A stretch of DNA of 64,000 nucleotides from Eublepharis macularius (GCF_028583425.1 NC_072791.1:17503868-17567867), one strand, 5' to 3'; positions 10,403 through 21,980 are shown, counted from the stretch's first letter. The notes: generated by a model from the letters alone, not told the origin. Numbers and translations: made by a program.

Positions 10403-11020
10403 TAGCATTAATAGCATTAATGGCTGACAGTCTGGATCAGCAGAGATTTGGCACATGTGCAGATCTGATTTAAAACATTCATACTTGTTCAGCAGGCCTT
10501 CGAGCAGCTCAGGGCCAAACCAAACATGCCAACTGATCTAATCATATCTGATCATTGAAGCTGAGCGAGGCAACTTCAACTGTTGGATATTTTTGGTGCA
10601 ACCCATAGCCAGGATGTAGCCAAGATCACTAGCTCAGAAAGGGAATTAGACAAATTCACAGCAAATCAATCCCATCATGGGTGTAAGCCATGAGAGTGGA
10701 ATAAGATCTCCTTGTTCAGATATGGCCAGTTCATTGTAATGTATTTCTCTGTACCAGGTTCTTTATCCTGTAAAATGCTTGTCACGTATGACACCAGAGA
10801 TTGCAAATCTCATGTTCTGTCCTAAACAAGAGACGCAGAGTTTCTAATCAGAACAGTCAGTGTAGTTAAATAAACAACTGAATTTGCAGTTCTGATCTGA
10901 GCGCAAGAGATAAAGAAAAACCACATGATTTATCACTGCCCTGACATTTAATTGTCTGTAACGGTATTTAACTAGGAGACTCCAATTGGTGCAAATCGCT
11001 GTGGCTCAGCTGTTATCAGG
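10403..11020. other. Unassigned stretch
   Basis: No gene recognised. 10.63-10.75 kb has a weak CR1-like flavour (gggaattagacaaattcac) but is too decayed to call. Confidence 0.35.
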
Positions 11021-11605
11021 AGTGAGCAAGAGCATGAATATCACTCACATGGTACAATCACTCCATTGGCTACCAATCAGTTACCGTGCTCAGTTCAAAG
11101 TATTGGCTATCACATACAAAGCTCTTCACGGCCTTGGTCCAGCATAGAGTTGCCCGTTCCAGGTTGGGAAATTCTGGGAGATTTGGGGGGTGGAGCCTAG
11201 AGAGGGTGGGGTTTAGGGAGAGGAGGGACCTCAGCAGGGTATAATGCCAGAGAGTCCATCCTCCAAAGCAGCCATTTTCTCCAGGGGAACTGATGTCTGT
11301 TGGCTGGAGATCAGTTGTAATTCCAGGAGATATCCAGTTACCACCGGGAGGCTGGCAGCCCTAGTCCGGCATACCTATGGGACCGCCTCCCTCCCTATGT
11401 CCCACCACGGCAAATTCACTCATCCAAACAGGGTCTCCTGCAGGTGCCACCCTGCACATGGATGAAATCAACAACATCCCATACACAGGCTTTCTCTGTG
11501 GTGGCCCTTCCCTGTGGAACCGACTGCCTGAGGAGGTCAGGAGAGCCCCCACTCTTCTGGCTTTCTGGAAACGATGCAAATTTGGCTACTGCAACCGGTG
11601 TTAGT
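11021..11605 (+). mobile_element. L2-type LINE ORF2 C-terminus, split by a MITE
   Basis: 11040-11145 encodes a plus-strand HWLPISYRAQFKVLAITYKA block, then ALHGLGP. After the interruption 11147-11363 the protein resumes as MGPPPSLCPT and GGPSLWNRLPEEVRRAPTLL, the conserved L2 ORF2 C-terminus. The reading is consistent across the insertion, so the MITE landed in an existing LINE. Minus-strand relatives are at 38.7 and 49.4 kb. Confidence 0.75.
11147..11363. mobile_element. Mutator-like MITE (AGGGTTGCC family), in L2
   Basis: Termini gagttgcccg / ggctggcagccct with an internal inverted structure and the family core gtataatgccagagagtcc. Direct repeats tccagcata and tccggcata flank it (about 9 bp, one difference). 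The family recurs at 11.7, 26.6, 34.6, 39.2, 46.6 and 55.0 kb. Confidence 0.75.
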
Positions 11606-11703
11606 GCAATCCTAAAGAGATTTACACCCTCCTAATTTTCAAGAGACCTGAAAGTGACCTTCATTTCCCATGGTGTACACAAACACTTCTTTCCTCCCAC
11701 TTT

Positions 11704-11911
11704 AGGGTTGCCAGTTCTAGGCTGGGAAATTTCTGGAGATTGGGGAGTAGAGCCAGGGGGCGGGGCTGGGGGGGGACCTCACTGGTGTATAATGCCGTAG
11801 AGCCTACCTTTCAAAGTAGCCATTTTCTCCAGTTAAACTGGTCTCTGTATTCTGCAGACCACTCGTAATTCTGGGAGAACCTCAGGCCCCACATGGAGGT
11901 TAGCAACCCTA
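11704..11911. mobile_element. Mutator-like MITE (AGGGTTGCC family)
   Basis: AGGGTTGCCAG at the left and TAGCAACCCTA at the right, with core gtataatgccgtagagcc. The TSD is tcccacttt (11695-11703) / tcctacttt (11912-11920), 9 bp with one mismatch. Confidence 0.8.
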
Positions 11912-11920
11912 TCCTACTTT

Positions 11921-12410
11921 GACCAATAGGTTTTGCAGGTTAATTGAAAATTTACCAAAACCTGCAAGAGCTGTTTAACGAAGGCAATGTTCGGATGAGC
12001 GATATACACTACGACCAACAATCCCTCTTTCAGATTGTCCTCAACTCTCTAAAGATACTATTGCCTGCCTCCAACATTAATGATAAAGCTGAACTTTGCA
12101 ACCAGTCTTGGAACTCTCAATGTCTCCTCCTATTTTGCCGTTTCCTTTTCCTGTCTAAATGACGGTGTTGCGCATGTGAAAGAGCGGATCAGACAAGCTG
12201 TTATCACAAACTTTTATCAGTTCTTTACAAACCATTTCCTGGATTTTGGGTTATATAATTGTGGTTTCGAAAGGAGTTTAAAGAGATTTGAGAGACTTTG
12301 TTTCTACGGCATACAGACCTTTTTGGGTTTTTGACTCACTGTCACTTCTTGTCATGTTTGCAGGCTTTTGAAACAATGGGGGGGAAACCTTTAAAAACTT
12401 GTCAAACACT
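11921..12410. other. Unassigned stretch
   Basis: No gene or repeat recognised. Overlapping short frames (11944-12334) show no domain. Confidence 0.4.
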
Positions 12411-12535
12411 GTCCGCCTAATCTACCTCACAGGATTGTTGTGATGATAAAATGGTGGGGGGGAAATGCTGAAAGTCCCTTTAGGTCCTCATTGGAGAGGA
12501 AAGTGGGGTATAAATGCAGTAAATAAACTAAAAAC
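12411..12535 (+). mobile_element. SINE 3' body fragment
   Basis: Carries cgcctaatctacctcacagg, gttgtgatgataaaatgg and ggggtataaatgcagtaaat, the 3' half of the tRNA-type SINE also seen at 44.4 and 45.9 kb. Confidence 0.6.
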
Positions 12536-13355
12536 TGTTCAGCAGAGACAAAAAGTGAAATGTCTTTAGATGTTATGTGCAGACATCCCTCTTCACATCT
12601 ATTAGCTCTCTAAACAAACAAAAACACCTGTTGTCCCATTTCCATCCAATCACAAGCATACAAACAGTCGCAGCTCTATCTATAGCTAATGTTCTACCAC
12701 TTGAAACTCTACAGCAAAACCATAGAATTTTTGGTGATTCCTAGAGCTACCTCCTGTCAAAGAGGAAAATCAAGGGTTGTGTGGAAAATGAACACACACA
12801 CACCTGAGTTCTTGTGGTCCCCCTAGTTCTGCAATCTTATTAGTCTATAGTTCCACAAGACTCCTATTTATTTTTGCTGTGGCAGTATGACACGGCTACC
12901 CCTCTGAAGTTATTCTCATCGGACTTGTACCTTCACTGACAGCCAGTATTTAATTTCTAAAATTTAAAAGTTTCATAATTCAAATTGCCTCGACATCATG
13001 GTATCTGACTAAGAAGTTCCCCAGTCCCGAAAAAGCCCATGCAGGCTAATTGTGGTTTCTCACTAGTGCATAGAGTGACCTGATAAGACTAAATTGTCTG
13101 GGTGGTGTAGCTTTTCTAGCTTTGTAGTACTCTGCTACAACCAGCCAGTCATTCTGAAATTCATAAATTCTTGCATCTTGACAGTTAGTAAAGATTCTAG
13201 AGAATTGTTTTATGTTGAATCTAAGCACCATTCTTTTTAAAGGACAATATCCTACAGATGTTCAAAATAACTCTCTTTTTAATGACTACTTTATAGGGAT
13301 TTCACTTAGTTTTAGAAATCTTACAGTGCCATCCAAAGCAGAATTACACCTGTCT
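12536..13355. other. Unassigned stretch
   Basis: No gene found. A short CA run lies near 12793-12803. Frames here lack domains. Confidence 0.4.
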
Positions 13356-13766
13356 GAGAGTCTCTCTACACGAGACATCTGACATGCGAAGAACACGTTT
13401 CGGGAGATGCGATGTGAGCCGGGAAGGTAGTTTAAAAAGACAGAGCCGGCAGGAGGACAAAGGTTTTGCTATACACTGGAACTATGTGAAGAGGCTGTGA
13501 AATGCCAGAAGGGAAACTTCAGCCCATTATAACTTCTCTGGGTCCAAGCCCAGCTCTGGAAGGCAGCTCCAGCCCATTTCCATTCCTCGCTGCCCTCTGG
13601 TTGCGATTCCATACAGTTTTAGACTGGAGAGGTGAAATTGACAGAGCCTTCTGACGAGCAATCTCTGCCAGCTCTGTCTTTTTAAACTACACTTCTCAGC
13701 AAATATTGCATCTCCTTACACTTAACAAACACACAGCATGGTGTCTTGTGTAAAGAGACTAGACTC
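13356..13766. mobile_element. Palindromic DNA element, TACACGAGACATCT family, copy 1
   Basis: It begins gagagtctctctacacgaga and ends with the inverted ggtgtcttgtgtaaagagac. Subterminal inverted blocks include gtttaaaaagacagagc against gctctgtctttttaaact. About 410 bp. Other copies: 46.77-47.13 and 52.96-53.40 kb, the latter with its central core in the opposite orientation. TSD not resolved. Confidence 0.7.
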
Positions 13767-13906
13767 ACAGTGACCTGATACCCCCGTAATTCCTCTCTGT
13801 GCTCCACTTACCCTTTGCACGCAGCTCTACAAAAAAAGCTGGGTGCAAAACAGCCTAGGATCCTAAGGAGACAAGTTTATTGGTTTCAGTTCTCCATTGA
13901 CAGAGT

Positions 13907-14166
13907 TATAATAATAATAACAATAACATTCAATTTATATACCACCCTTCAGGACAACTTAATGCCCACTCAGAGCGGTTTACAAAGTATGCTATTATTA
14001 TCCCCACAACAAACAGCCTGTGAGGTTGGTGGGGTTGAGAGAGCTCTGAGAAAGCTGTGACTGACCCAAGGTCACCCAGCCAGCTTCAAGTGGAGAAGTG
14101 GGGAATCAAACCCAGTTCTCCAGACTGAAGTCCTCTGATCTTAACTACTACACCAAACTGGCTCTC
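13907..14166 (-). mobile_element. Sauria SINE, near full length
   Basis: Reverse copy: tail (ataata, tttatataccacccttcag), body tgactgacccaaggtcaccc, B-box complement ggaatcaaacccag, and A-box complement ending caaactggctc. Confidence 0.9.
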
Positions 14167-14580
14167 CAGTTATGAATGAGCATCCCACTTGCTAACTGGG
14201 TCCAAGCCTGAGAAAGCCCTTATAATATGGGTCAGGAAAAAGGAATCCTTTGGTACTTTTTCTCATTCTTTTGCCAAGTCCAAGGTCTGCCTGGAGAAGC
14301 TGGAGGGAGATGTATGAAGTCTTGAAATATTAAACCCTGTACACGTCACAATGAACGTATGTACATCTTGTACATATGTCTATTTGTAAGAAAGAGTCCA
14401 CTCACGTTCGCTTTACAAATTAAACCAGGGACTGGTACCTGGATACAGGTTGAGCTGTACATGCACTGAACATTACTGAGTGCACATATAAAGAAAAATC
14501 AACTGTACATTGTAGATGGAAGCACTGTACAGATGACTTGTCCATGTGTTCACTGAACACGGAGAGGGATAGATCAAGAT
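14167..14580. other. Unassigned stretch
   Basis: No gene or repeat recognised. Contains several tgtaca-rich phrases but no array. Confidence 0.4.
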
Positions 14581-14582
14581 GG

Positions 14583-14785
14583 GTTAGTCCATCTGTAGCA
14601 GTAGAAAAGAGCAAGAGTCCAGTAGCACCTATAAGACGAACAAAATTTGTGGAAAGGTATGAGGTTTCATGAGTCACAGCTCACTTCTTTTTCTTCTGAC
14701 TCACAAAAACTCATACCCTACCACAAATTTTGTTAGTCTTATAGGTGCTACTGGACTCTTGCTCTTTTTTGGTACAGGGAGAGGG
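14583..14785. mobile_element. Inverted-repeat, Penelope-like non-coding repeat
   Basis: Two roughly 80-bp arms (14594-14675 and about 14697-14770) read gcaagagtccagtagcacct ... and its complement aggtgctactggactcttgc. The sequence ...aagtgagctgtgactcatgaaac (minus strand, about 14663-14693) is a decayed form of the vertebrate motif ctgaagaag - hairpin - gaaa. I link it to Penelope-like or other hammerhead-bearing repeats by motif only. Confidence 0.5.
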
Positions 14786-15200
14786 AAAGCAGGCACAGGT
14801 ACTCTGGCCCCATCCCTGCCTCCACATGATCCAACTTGTGAGCACGGCGTCTATGCGCAGAGGAAGTGTTTGTAAAGATGCTCCCTCCCTGTGATGAGCA
14901 ACATTCGGAAAGCAGCAGGATTATATGCGCATTCCCTGTAACTTGTGAACACGGCTAGTATTGTCAAGCAAACTCTGCTTTCCCTCATTTCTGTATTCCT
15001 TTTGTGCTTCTTTGTGCACGTGAAATAAAATCTTTGTACAATTTATTCTCTCGGTTTTGAGCAACTTTCTAAGTGACTTTCCCCCACAAGTTAGCTGCAT
15101 CAAAGTCATGCTGTTGGACAGATCTGGAGAATTGGGTGGGGAGCTTTTCCTCTATCTCTCACATGCCTAAAGGAACAGTCAAGGGGAGATTTATTGGGCT
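14786..15200. other. Unassigned stretch
   Basis: No gene found. Contains an AATAAA near 15024 with no associated gene model. Confidence 0.4.
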
Positions 15201-15204
15201 AAAA

Positions 15205-15300
15205 ACTAACGCCACCCTAAGCAGAGTTACACCCTCTTCGTTCATTGAAGTCATTGGGTTTAGAAAGGTATATATCTGCTTAAGATTGCACTGTAAACAA
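15205..15300. mobile_element. Short palindromic repeat (GCAGAGTTACACC family)
   Basis: taagcagagttacaccctct is followed by gaagtcattgggtttagaaa and tctgcttaagattgcactgt, a small foldback. Related copies: 18.54, 21.66, 35.0 and 45.6 kb. Confidence 0.6.
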
Positions 15301-15330
15301 TCCAAGATGGTGGCAGATTACTAACTGAAG

Positions 15331-15585
15331 CAGGGCTTTTTTTCTGGGAAAAGAGGTGGTGGAACTCATTGGGCTGCCCTCGGAGAAAATGATCACATGG
15401 CTGGTGGCCCCGCCCCCTGATCTCCAGACAGAGGGGAGTTTAGATTGCCCTCCATGCTGCGGCACGGAGGGCAATCTAAGCTCCCCTCTGTCTGGAGATC
15501 AGGGGGCGGAGCCACCAGCCATGTGACCATTTTCAAGAGGTTCCGGAACTCCGTTCCACCGTGTTCCAGCTGAAAAAAAGCCCTG
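15331..15585. mobile_element. hAT foldback MITE, CAGGGCTTTTTTTC family, copy A
   Basis: CAGGGCTTTTTTTCTGGG at the left and GCTGAAAAAAAGCCCTG at the right. Long internal arms (ctgatctccagacagagggg and its complement) make most of it self-complementary. Flanks aactgaag / acccgaag look like a decayed 8-bp TSD. Six copies in the window. Confidence 0.85.
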
Positions 15586-16005
15586 ACCCGAAGTGTGGTG
15601 TCTCTTGGGACCCAGGAGGGCTGGAGCATATAAAGACACACCATAAGCTCAGAGAAACTTGGGAAGCTGTGACAGCAGTAACATCCTGTAGCAGTGCGCA
15701 ACGTATGTACTAAAAAGCATTTCCGCTAGTCTGTCTTGAGCCACTGTCACTATGTGATGGGTGTTAACCACAGTCTATTTCTGAACCAGGGATCTGGGTC
15801 ATGAATTCAAGAACTCAAGCAAACACAAGGCTTAAAAATAACTTTCTAAGACAAAAGAACTGAGGTCATACCACTGATGCACCAACCACTTCACAGTCCT
15901 CGTTTTCTGAGTCCTCCGCGGTACCCAGTGTTGCCCGGGTGTCATGGAGTTGTACTGCACCCAGGAAGGCTCCATGTAGGTTACTCGTCTTCCCTGCCCC
16001 TCACC
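15586..16005. other. Unassigned stretch
   Basis: No gene or repeat recognised. Confidence 0.4.
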
Positions 16006-16007
16006 GT

Positions 16008-16192
16008 CACTTGTGGAGTGTCAGACTAGGATCTGGAAGACCCAGATTCAGATCACCACGGCCATGAAGTCTGCTAGATGATCTCTTGGGCCAGTCATCC
16101 TTGTTGGCCTCACCTACCATGCAAGGCTGTTGTAGGGATAAAATGTATGCCAGCCTGATCTTCTTGGAGAAAAGTTGGAATGAAAGCATCCT
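16008..16192 (+). mobile_element. tRNA-derived SINE relic
   Basis: A decayed B box (acccagattcagatcacc) precedes ttgggccagtcatccttg and ggctgttgtagggataaaat, the shared tRNA-SINE body. Confidence 0.5.
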
Positions 16193-16259
16193 AGATTGCT
16201 TCAGAATCTGTGCTGGGCTGCTTTAAGGAAACCCTTGAACAATGTTCCCCTCCCAGAGT

Positions 16260-16505
16260 TCATATCCCTTTCTTTTTTATATAAGTTTTAAATTTTGTTT
16301 GTCAGTAAAGAATGTGTAAAATGACATAAGCAAAATATATAACAATACATAAAGGCAATAGAAACCGAATATATAACAGAATGTTATATAATTATATAAT
16401 ATAGAGTATGAACGTGTGATTGTATTGCTTTATATTGTAACTTATTTGTATTTATTTGTATGTTGCAATCCTCCCTGAGCCCGTTCGCAGGGAGAGTGGA
16501 CTATA

Positions 16506-16571
<66 letters not shown>

Positions 16572-16840
16572 GATGATGATGATGATGATGATGATGATAC
16601 AAACTATTTCTCCTCTCCATCCCCTTACTGACATACACTCCACATTTTATATTCAAAATTTTAAAATGTTAATTTTACAGTTGATCTACTTTAGTAATAG
16701 CTATTCTTAGTTTTTCTTAATTTTCAACTACAGAGTCAAAAACCTTTTTCAATTTTTTCTGAAATTCTAAGATTTGTCTATTATGAATATAAGAAGTTAA
16801 TTCATCAAAGCTCATATTCTTGCGCTAACGGTGTGGGATG
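16260..16840 (-). mobile_element. Probable L1 3' UTR with a SINE tail insertion
   Basis: AT-rich sequence on both sides of the microsatellite resembles reversed L1 3' UTR (compare 8.6 and 28.5 kb). A short SINE/LINE tail (cgcagggagagtggactata) at 16483-16506 leads into the microsatellite. No coding sequence; weak call. Confidence 0.35.
16507..16598 (+). repeat. Compound microsatellite (TTG)n(ATG)n
   Basis: About 22 TTG units run directly into about 9 ATG units, extending the tail of the preceding retroelement. The poly-Leu/poly-Met and poly-Asn frames across it are artefacts of the repeat. Confidence 0.97.
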
Positions 16841-17249
16841 AATGTAACAGCGTCCCACACGCCCACAGTTTTCCCAACGGCAGCCCCTTCCACTTGCTCC
16901 ATTCGCTTGAGGAGGGAACACAACTCCTTCACCCACCTTGCAAGCATTAAGATATCAAGCCAGAAAAGCCACTTTTATTTGGCTTAGCACAACAAGGCAG
17001 CTGGAGCCACGTCCCGGGACCAAGCTAATTGCCATGCTGGAGATTTGCAAGTGGATCAATGTACAGTTTAGCTGGGAAAAAACAGGGGGAAGCATTTTGA
17101 TCTGTGATGCTGGGGAATGGAGGGTTCACTCTTCATGTGCACGCACTTTCTGAGTTGTATCCAGACTACATCCCAGGGAATTCATCCCTCCTGCTGCAGA
17201 TCTCTGATTTGCCCCTCGTGCCATTCCTGGGGGTCTCCTATCCCCCAAG
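16841..17249. other. Unassigned stretch
   Basis: No gene or repeat recognised. Confidence 0.35.
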
Positions 17250-17482
17250 CAGGGCTTTTTTTCTGGGTAAAGAGGTGGTGGAACTCAGTGGGTTGCCCTC
17301 GGAGAAGATGGTCACATGGCTGGTGGCCCCGCCCCCTGATCTCCAGACAGCTGGCACGGAGGGCAATCTAAACTCCAATCTGTCTAGAGATCTGTCTAGG
17401 GGGCGGGGCCACCGGCCATGTGATCATTTTCAAGAGGTTCCAGAACTCCGTTCCACCGCGTTCCAGCTGAAAACAACCCCTG
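17250..17482. mobile_element. hAT foldback MITE, CAGGGCTTTTTTTC family, copy B
   Basis: Left end CAGGGCTTTTTTTCTGGG and a decayed right end (cagctgaaaacaacccctg). Flanks cccccaag / ccccacaa are consistent with an eroded 8-bp TSD. Central arms are shortened relative to copy A. Confidence 0.8.
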
Positions 17483-17759
17483 CCCCACAAGAGTAGCCTT
17501 TCAGGCTACAACAGGAGAGGGAGTGGCAGGAAAATTCTGTTCCGCTGACGGAAGTGCCTTCTGCAAATGGAACACTTAGCCTGCACCCAACCCACTGTTT
17601 CTCTGATTGAAAATGGGGCCTCTGGAGCGCTGCTGAAGCCCTGGTAAGGAATAACAAGAAGCCCAACAGGGATCCAAGGCAGGGTTGGAGGTCATAGGAC
17701 CCAGCAGTCTTTCTGTATCTATTTACCCTATGGCATTGTTTATGGAAATGTCCTGATAC

Positions 17760-17945
17760 TGATTGTACTAATCTCATACTGTATAATCCACCTTGAGTCT
17801 CCGTGAGAAAGGTGGACTATAAATAAATAAATAAGCAAGCAAGCAGTTCTGGGTGCGATTGGGTGTCCAGGTGGGAGACTCTCTCAGGAAGGGTTGCCAA
17901 CTCTGGCTTGGGAAGTTCCGGGAGATTTTCGAGTGGCGGCTGGAC
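17760..17945. mobile_element. Repeat fragments: retroelement tail and truncated MITE
   Basis: 17780-17840 has the tail signature gaaaggtggactataaataa with TAAA/AAGC runs. 17891-17945 is the left end of the AGGGTTGCC MITE family (agggttgccaactctgg ... gggagatttt), truncated. Confidence 0.5.
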
Positions 17946-18021
17946 GTGGTGGAGTTTGTGGTGAGCAGACTGGGGGCATCTCCCAAGCAGGGAGGATCCC
18001 TCAAGAATGCAAATAAATAAA

Positions 18022-18260
18022 CTGTGGTGGAGAGTGCCCTCAAATCATAGCTGACTTATGGTGACCCCTGGTGGGGTTTTCATGGCAAGAGACTAACAGA
18101 GGTGGTTTGCTGTTGCCTGCCTCTGCAACTCTGGTCTTCTTTGGAGGTCCTTTGGACCTCCTCTTCTTTGGAGGTCTCCTATCCAATTACTAACCAAGGC
18201 CAATCCTGCTTAGCTTCTGAGATCTGACAAGATCAGGCTCGCCTGGGCTATCCAGGTCAG
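18022..18260 (-). mobile_element. 5S-rRNA-derived SINE
   Basis: On the minus strand the 5' part matches 5S rRNA: complements of gatctcagaagctaagcagg and ttggttagtaattggat are visible (18190-18245). The 3' part is the body ggcaaaccacctctgttagt and a BovB-like end (gtcaccataagtcagc). Tail similarity to RTE-BovB suggests mobilisation by that LINE. Confidence 0.8.
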
Positions 18261-18267
18261 GGCAAAA

Positions 18268-18378
18268 TCCTGCCTTCAAGTCAGAGTTGACTTATAGTGA
18301 CCCCTGGTGGTGTTTTCATGGCAAGAGACTAACAGAGGTGGTTTGCCATTGCCTGCCTCTGCAAACCTGGTATGGGAG
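18268..18378 (-). mobile_element. 5S-derived SINE, 3' part only
   Basis: Same 3' body as the copy just upstream (gtgacccctggtggtgtttt, ggcaagagactaacagaggt, complement of the SINE), lacking the 5S portion. Confidence 0.7.
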
Positions 18379-18537
18379 TTTCAAAAAACTGCCCAGACTG
18401 TGCTCCAGACCCGTATCCACCCACTCCCCACCCCACTTCTTGTGCCTAAATGCCACATCAGGAAATCCCAGACTGGCCCCTGGAAAGCATATTAAGTTCA
18501 GAATTGAGGAGAGGGGTGCCTCATTTGGGAAATACTA

Positions 18538-18630
18538 CACTGAGATCCCAAGCAGAGTTACTCCAGTCTATGCCCATTGATTTTAGTGGGCTTAGACTGG
18601 AGTCACTCTGCTTAGGATTTCCCTGTAAGT
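18538..18630. mobile_element. Short palindromic repeat (GCAGAGTTACACC family)
   Basis: aagcagagttactccagtct ... agactggagtcactctgctt forms a foldback of about 25-bp arms around cccattgattttagtggg. Confidence 0.75.
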
Positions 18631-18639
18631 ATAGCATGT

Positions 18640-19335
18640 GATTGAAATGTGCTGTTTTGACTGAGTGGAAAGGCCGTCAGTCATTTCTGTAGCCATCTAA
18701 CCTCTCCGCTGCTCGACCAAGATGTATGGTGATGAAACAGTCGAATTAGTTGTTGCGCAGGGCTTTTTTTTTCTTTTTTCCTTTTCCTTTGTTTGGAGAG
18801 TGAGCTTAGCTAACACACAACTAACAGTGACTTCCTGGCTGTTGTTTCATACACGCTGAGCAAGTCGGCTCACAGCAGCAGTTTTCAGCGGACGTTACTT
18901 CGAAGCCTTCAAGGCACGCCAGCAGCAAGCGGGTTTAGAAGTCCGGAGTTGCTTATTCCAGAGGTAAATTGATGCTTCGTTTTTAGTGTGAATGTTTTCT
19001 CCATGTTTATTAGTGATGCTCCACTGGGGTTTGAATTAGGATCTGCCACTTGATGGAAGACAGCAACTGCAGACGGAGGATAGCTTTCCTTTTCCCCAAG
19101 AGTCAGTACAGTGATAAAAGTGTCATTGTCTGTAATGTGCACGCCCCAAGCTACGATCAACTTTGATAAACAAAATTTTAAAGAGTTTACAATAGTTTCA
19201 GGCAGTGGGGCGGGGAGGAACAACCAGCAGAGGGTATTTGACTAGACCAAACAAACGGACATGAAGGAGATTGTGTTTCTGTTAGAATATCACCCAACTC
19301 CAGGAAGGGTTACATCAGTACATAGTTCTCGTAGC
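18640..19335. other. Unassigned stretch
   Basis: No gene recognised. A minus-strand frame at 18909-19223 has no family match that I can see. Confidence 0.35.
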
Positions 19336-19337
19336 CC

Positions 19338-19565
19338 CTTCTGACATGCCCAGGGTAATGCCAATCGCCACTTTGGGGTCAGGAGGCAATTTTCCCCAGG
19401 CCAGTTTGGCTAGGAATCCTGCCTGGTGTTTTGCCATCTTCTAGACATGGAGTAATGGTCACTGGGGGTGTGTCGGGTGGGGAGGTAGTTGTGAATTTCC
19501 TGCACTGTGCAGGGGGTTGGACTAGATGACCCTGGGGATCCCTTCCAACCCTATGATTCTATGAA
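19338..19565 (+). mobile_element. CR1 LINE 3' UTR tail
   Basis: Typical CR1 3' end: gttggactagatgaccctgg followed by ccttccaaccctatgattct and the terminal ATTCTATGA octamer-type repeat. No coding part. Confidence 0.85.
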
Positions 19566-20079
19566 CTCTCTCTTATAAACTATGTTCTGCATCCAACCAT
19601 GGGTTCTTCAAGCTGAACTATATTTGCTGCAAAATCTAGGGTGGAAAAATAGGATTCCAGGGGGAAAGGGTGTCAAGTTGAACATGTTGACATTTTCAGG
19701 GTTCGTGCATGTTAACTTTTTCAACTCACGGCTTGCGAGCAATCTTTATCACCCGGATTTCTGTAGGAAACTAATGTGTGAATGTTTTACTTGTGTAAGC
19801 TGCTCCCCTGTTGATCCATAGAATCCAGATATCATCAGATCGGACTGCTTTACTACTAGATTGTTTTCCTTTTCCCCTGTGCCACTTGATGTGGAGAGGC
19901 TTCCCATAATCCTCTCGTGCATCATTGGACCCAATTAGACTTTTCGTTCTTTTGGGTTCTGTAACTCTCAGGTCCTGATTTAGAGACCATAATTAAGCAT
20001 CGTTAGAGAAGCAGCCTAGGTTTGGATGCTCCTAGTCATCATATTTAGTTTAATTAAACCATGGCTTTGTATAATTCAA
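19566..20079. other. Unassigned stretch
   Basis: No gene or repeat recognised. Confidence 0.35.
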
Positions 20080-20650
20080 AGGGGCCATAGCATCGAAATC
20101 GCAGGAGGTCATCATAGCCCCTCTCTATACTGCCTTGGTCAGGTCGCACCTGGAGTATTGTGTGCAGTTCTGGAGGCCTCACTTCAAAAAGGATGTGGAC
20201 AAAATCAAGAGGGTGCAGAGGAGAGCGACGAGGATGATCGGGGTCTGGAGACTGAGCCCCACGAGGAAAGGCTGAGGGCCTTGGGAATGTTTAGTTTGGA
20301 GAAGAGGAGATTGAAGGGGGACATGATTGCTCTCTTTAAGTATATGAAAGACTGTCATTTGGAGGAGGGCAGGGAGCAGAGGGTAGGCAGCAGAGGGTAG
20401 GACCCGAAGCAATGGGCTTAAATTACATGCACAAAGGTACCAGCTGGATATTAGGAAGAACTTTTTCACTGTCAGAGTAGTTCAAAAGTGGAATCAGCTG
20501 CCTAGGGAGGTGGTGAGCTCCCCTTCACTGGCAGTTTTCAAGAAGAGGCTTGATGAATATTTGTCAGGGATGCTTTAGGCTGATCCTGCACTGGGCAGGG
20601 GGTTGGACTAGATAGTCTGTATGGCCCCTTCCAACTCTATGATTCTATGA
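20080..20650 (+). mobile_element. CR1 LINE, ORF2 C-terminus and 3' end
   Basis: The plus strand encodes the CR1 ORF2 end: [21 protein letters not shown]-type sequence, then [28 protein letters not shown] and [12 protein letters not shown], followed by a 3' UTR ending ctatgattctatga. 5'-truncated, with frame breaks. A longer copy in the minus orientation is at 35.5-36.5 kb. Confidence 0.9.
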
Positions 20651-20689
20651 TAATTTGTTTTATTTATTTATTTATGATGTCTAAGCCAA

Positions 20690-21650
20690 GCCTATGACAC
20701 AGTTTAGACGTCAAGTAGAAGCATGGTTTTAGTGAAACTCACTATGGTTGGCAAGGTCCTTCGAACTTAATCCACTGCACTGCGTTCAGTTAGGGCCTCT
20801 CATGCTTAGATCTGAAACTACAGTTTGAAGTCAGTTTATGAGCCACGCTTAGTCTTAACTTTCAGATGACAAACAAACTGGGACATCCTGTCTTAGCTGT
20901 GGGGTGTTTCCCAGCTCTGTTCTCACGCATTCCTGCCTACCGAGATGCCCGGCTAGAGAAAAGATGATGAAACCAGCGTGTGCCAACGCCCACCACGATT
21001 TGAATAATCATCTGCAAGTCAAATCCTGATTTTACAAACCGAGCAAAAATAAACCACAGCCTCGTACGATGCCTGCATCAATACTACAACGATGTTTTTT
21101 GGGTTCATATCATATCAAGCAAAAGGGTCGTTTGGTTTCATTTTACACCTTCGTCTTTTTTTCCCCCTTTGCCCATTTGATTAAAAATCGGAAGACGTCT
21201 TTCCTGGTATTTTCCTCTCCTCCCCCAGACACAACAGTCAACCCACCCTTGTTCTTTTTTGGTGTCCTAAAGAGTAGGCAGCAATAGCAACACCATGTTT
21301 AGGACTTTTAGATTTTCACTTCTCATGTAGAAAACGGCCCTGGCTAGACAGCACAGCACAAATTTTCCGTATACCCTTTTCCTTGTTGACTGGCTCCTCA
21401 CCTCTCTACTTTGTAAGCCCAGTCTCTGTTTCCTTTCTTAGCCATAAGTGCTTGACATGTTTTTTTTAAAAAAATGGGCATTAACAAATTCCCACGTCCC
21501 TTCAAGAAATTCAGGTGTACTGGTACCTGTTGCATCTACTTAGTGTTGTCTGAAAAGAACGAAGGAGCATCTATGGCAGACTTGTAAGTTGTCCCCACCT
21601 GGGTCGCCTGTGTTGAATAATAATCATATCCAGGCAACCACACAGAGTAA
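20690..21650. other. Unassigned stretch
   Basis: Nearly 1 kb with no recognised gene or repeat. Confidence 0.4.
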
Positions 21651-21651
21651 T

Positions 21652-21735
21652 TAACAGTGCAATCCTAAGTAGAGTTACACCCTTCTATTGAAGTCCATGC
21701 ACTTAGAAAGATGTAAGTCTCCACTGTAAGTCATT
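21652..21735. mobile_element. Short palindromic repeat (GCAGAGTTACACC family)
   Basis: cagtgcaatcctaagtagag, then ttacacccttctattgaagt and a diverged inverted arm. Confidence 0.6.
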
Positions 21736-21769
21736 TTTTTCTACAGGCCACGCATGATTAACTATGGAA

Positions 21770-21980
21770 CTCCCTTCCCAGGGAGATTCATCTTTCTCCC
21801 TCTGTGAGGGTTCTCATGTTTGTGCTGGGGGTAGGAGATCTGCCCCAACAGGGCCTTCCCACCACCACTCAGCGAAACAGTGGGAGAAAAATGGAGGGGA
21901 TGACTGCCAGTGTACAGATGTGCTGACATCACTTCCGGCATGACTGGAAGTGACATCAGCATGTCACCAGCAACGCTCTA
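21770..21980. mobile_element. CCAGGT-family repeat fragment
   Basis: Shares the tgacatcacttccggcatga / gaagtgacatcagcatg inverted block with the 1.1-1.5 and 25.1-26.0 kb repeats. Confidence 0.35.

Noticed and set aside
16452-16710. Poly-Asn / poly-Leu-Met proteins.
   Set aside because: Translation of a (TTG)n(ATG)n microsatellite.
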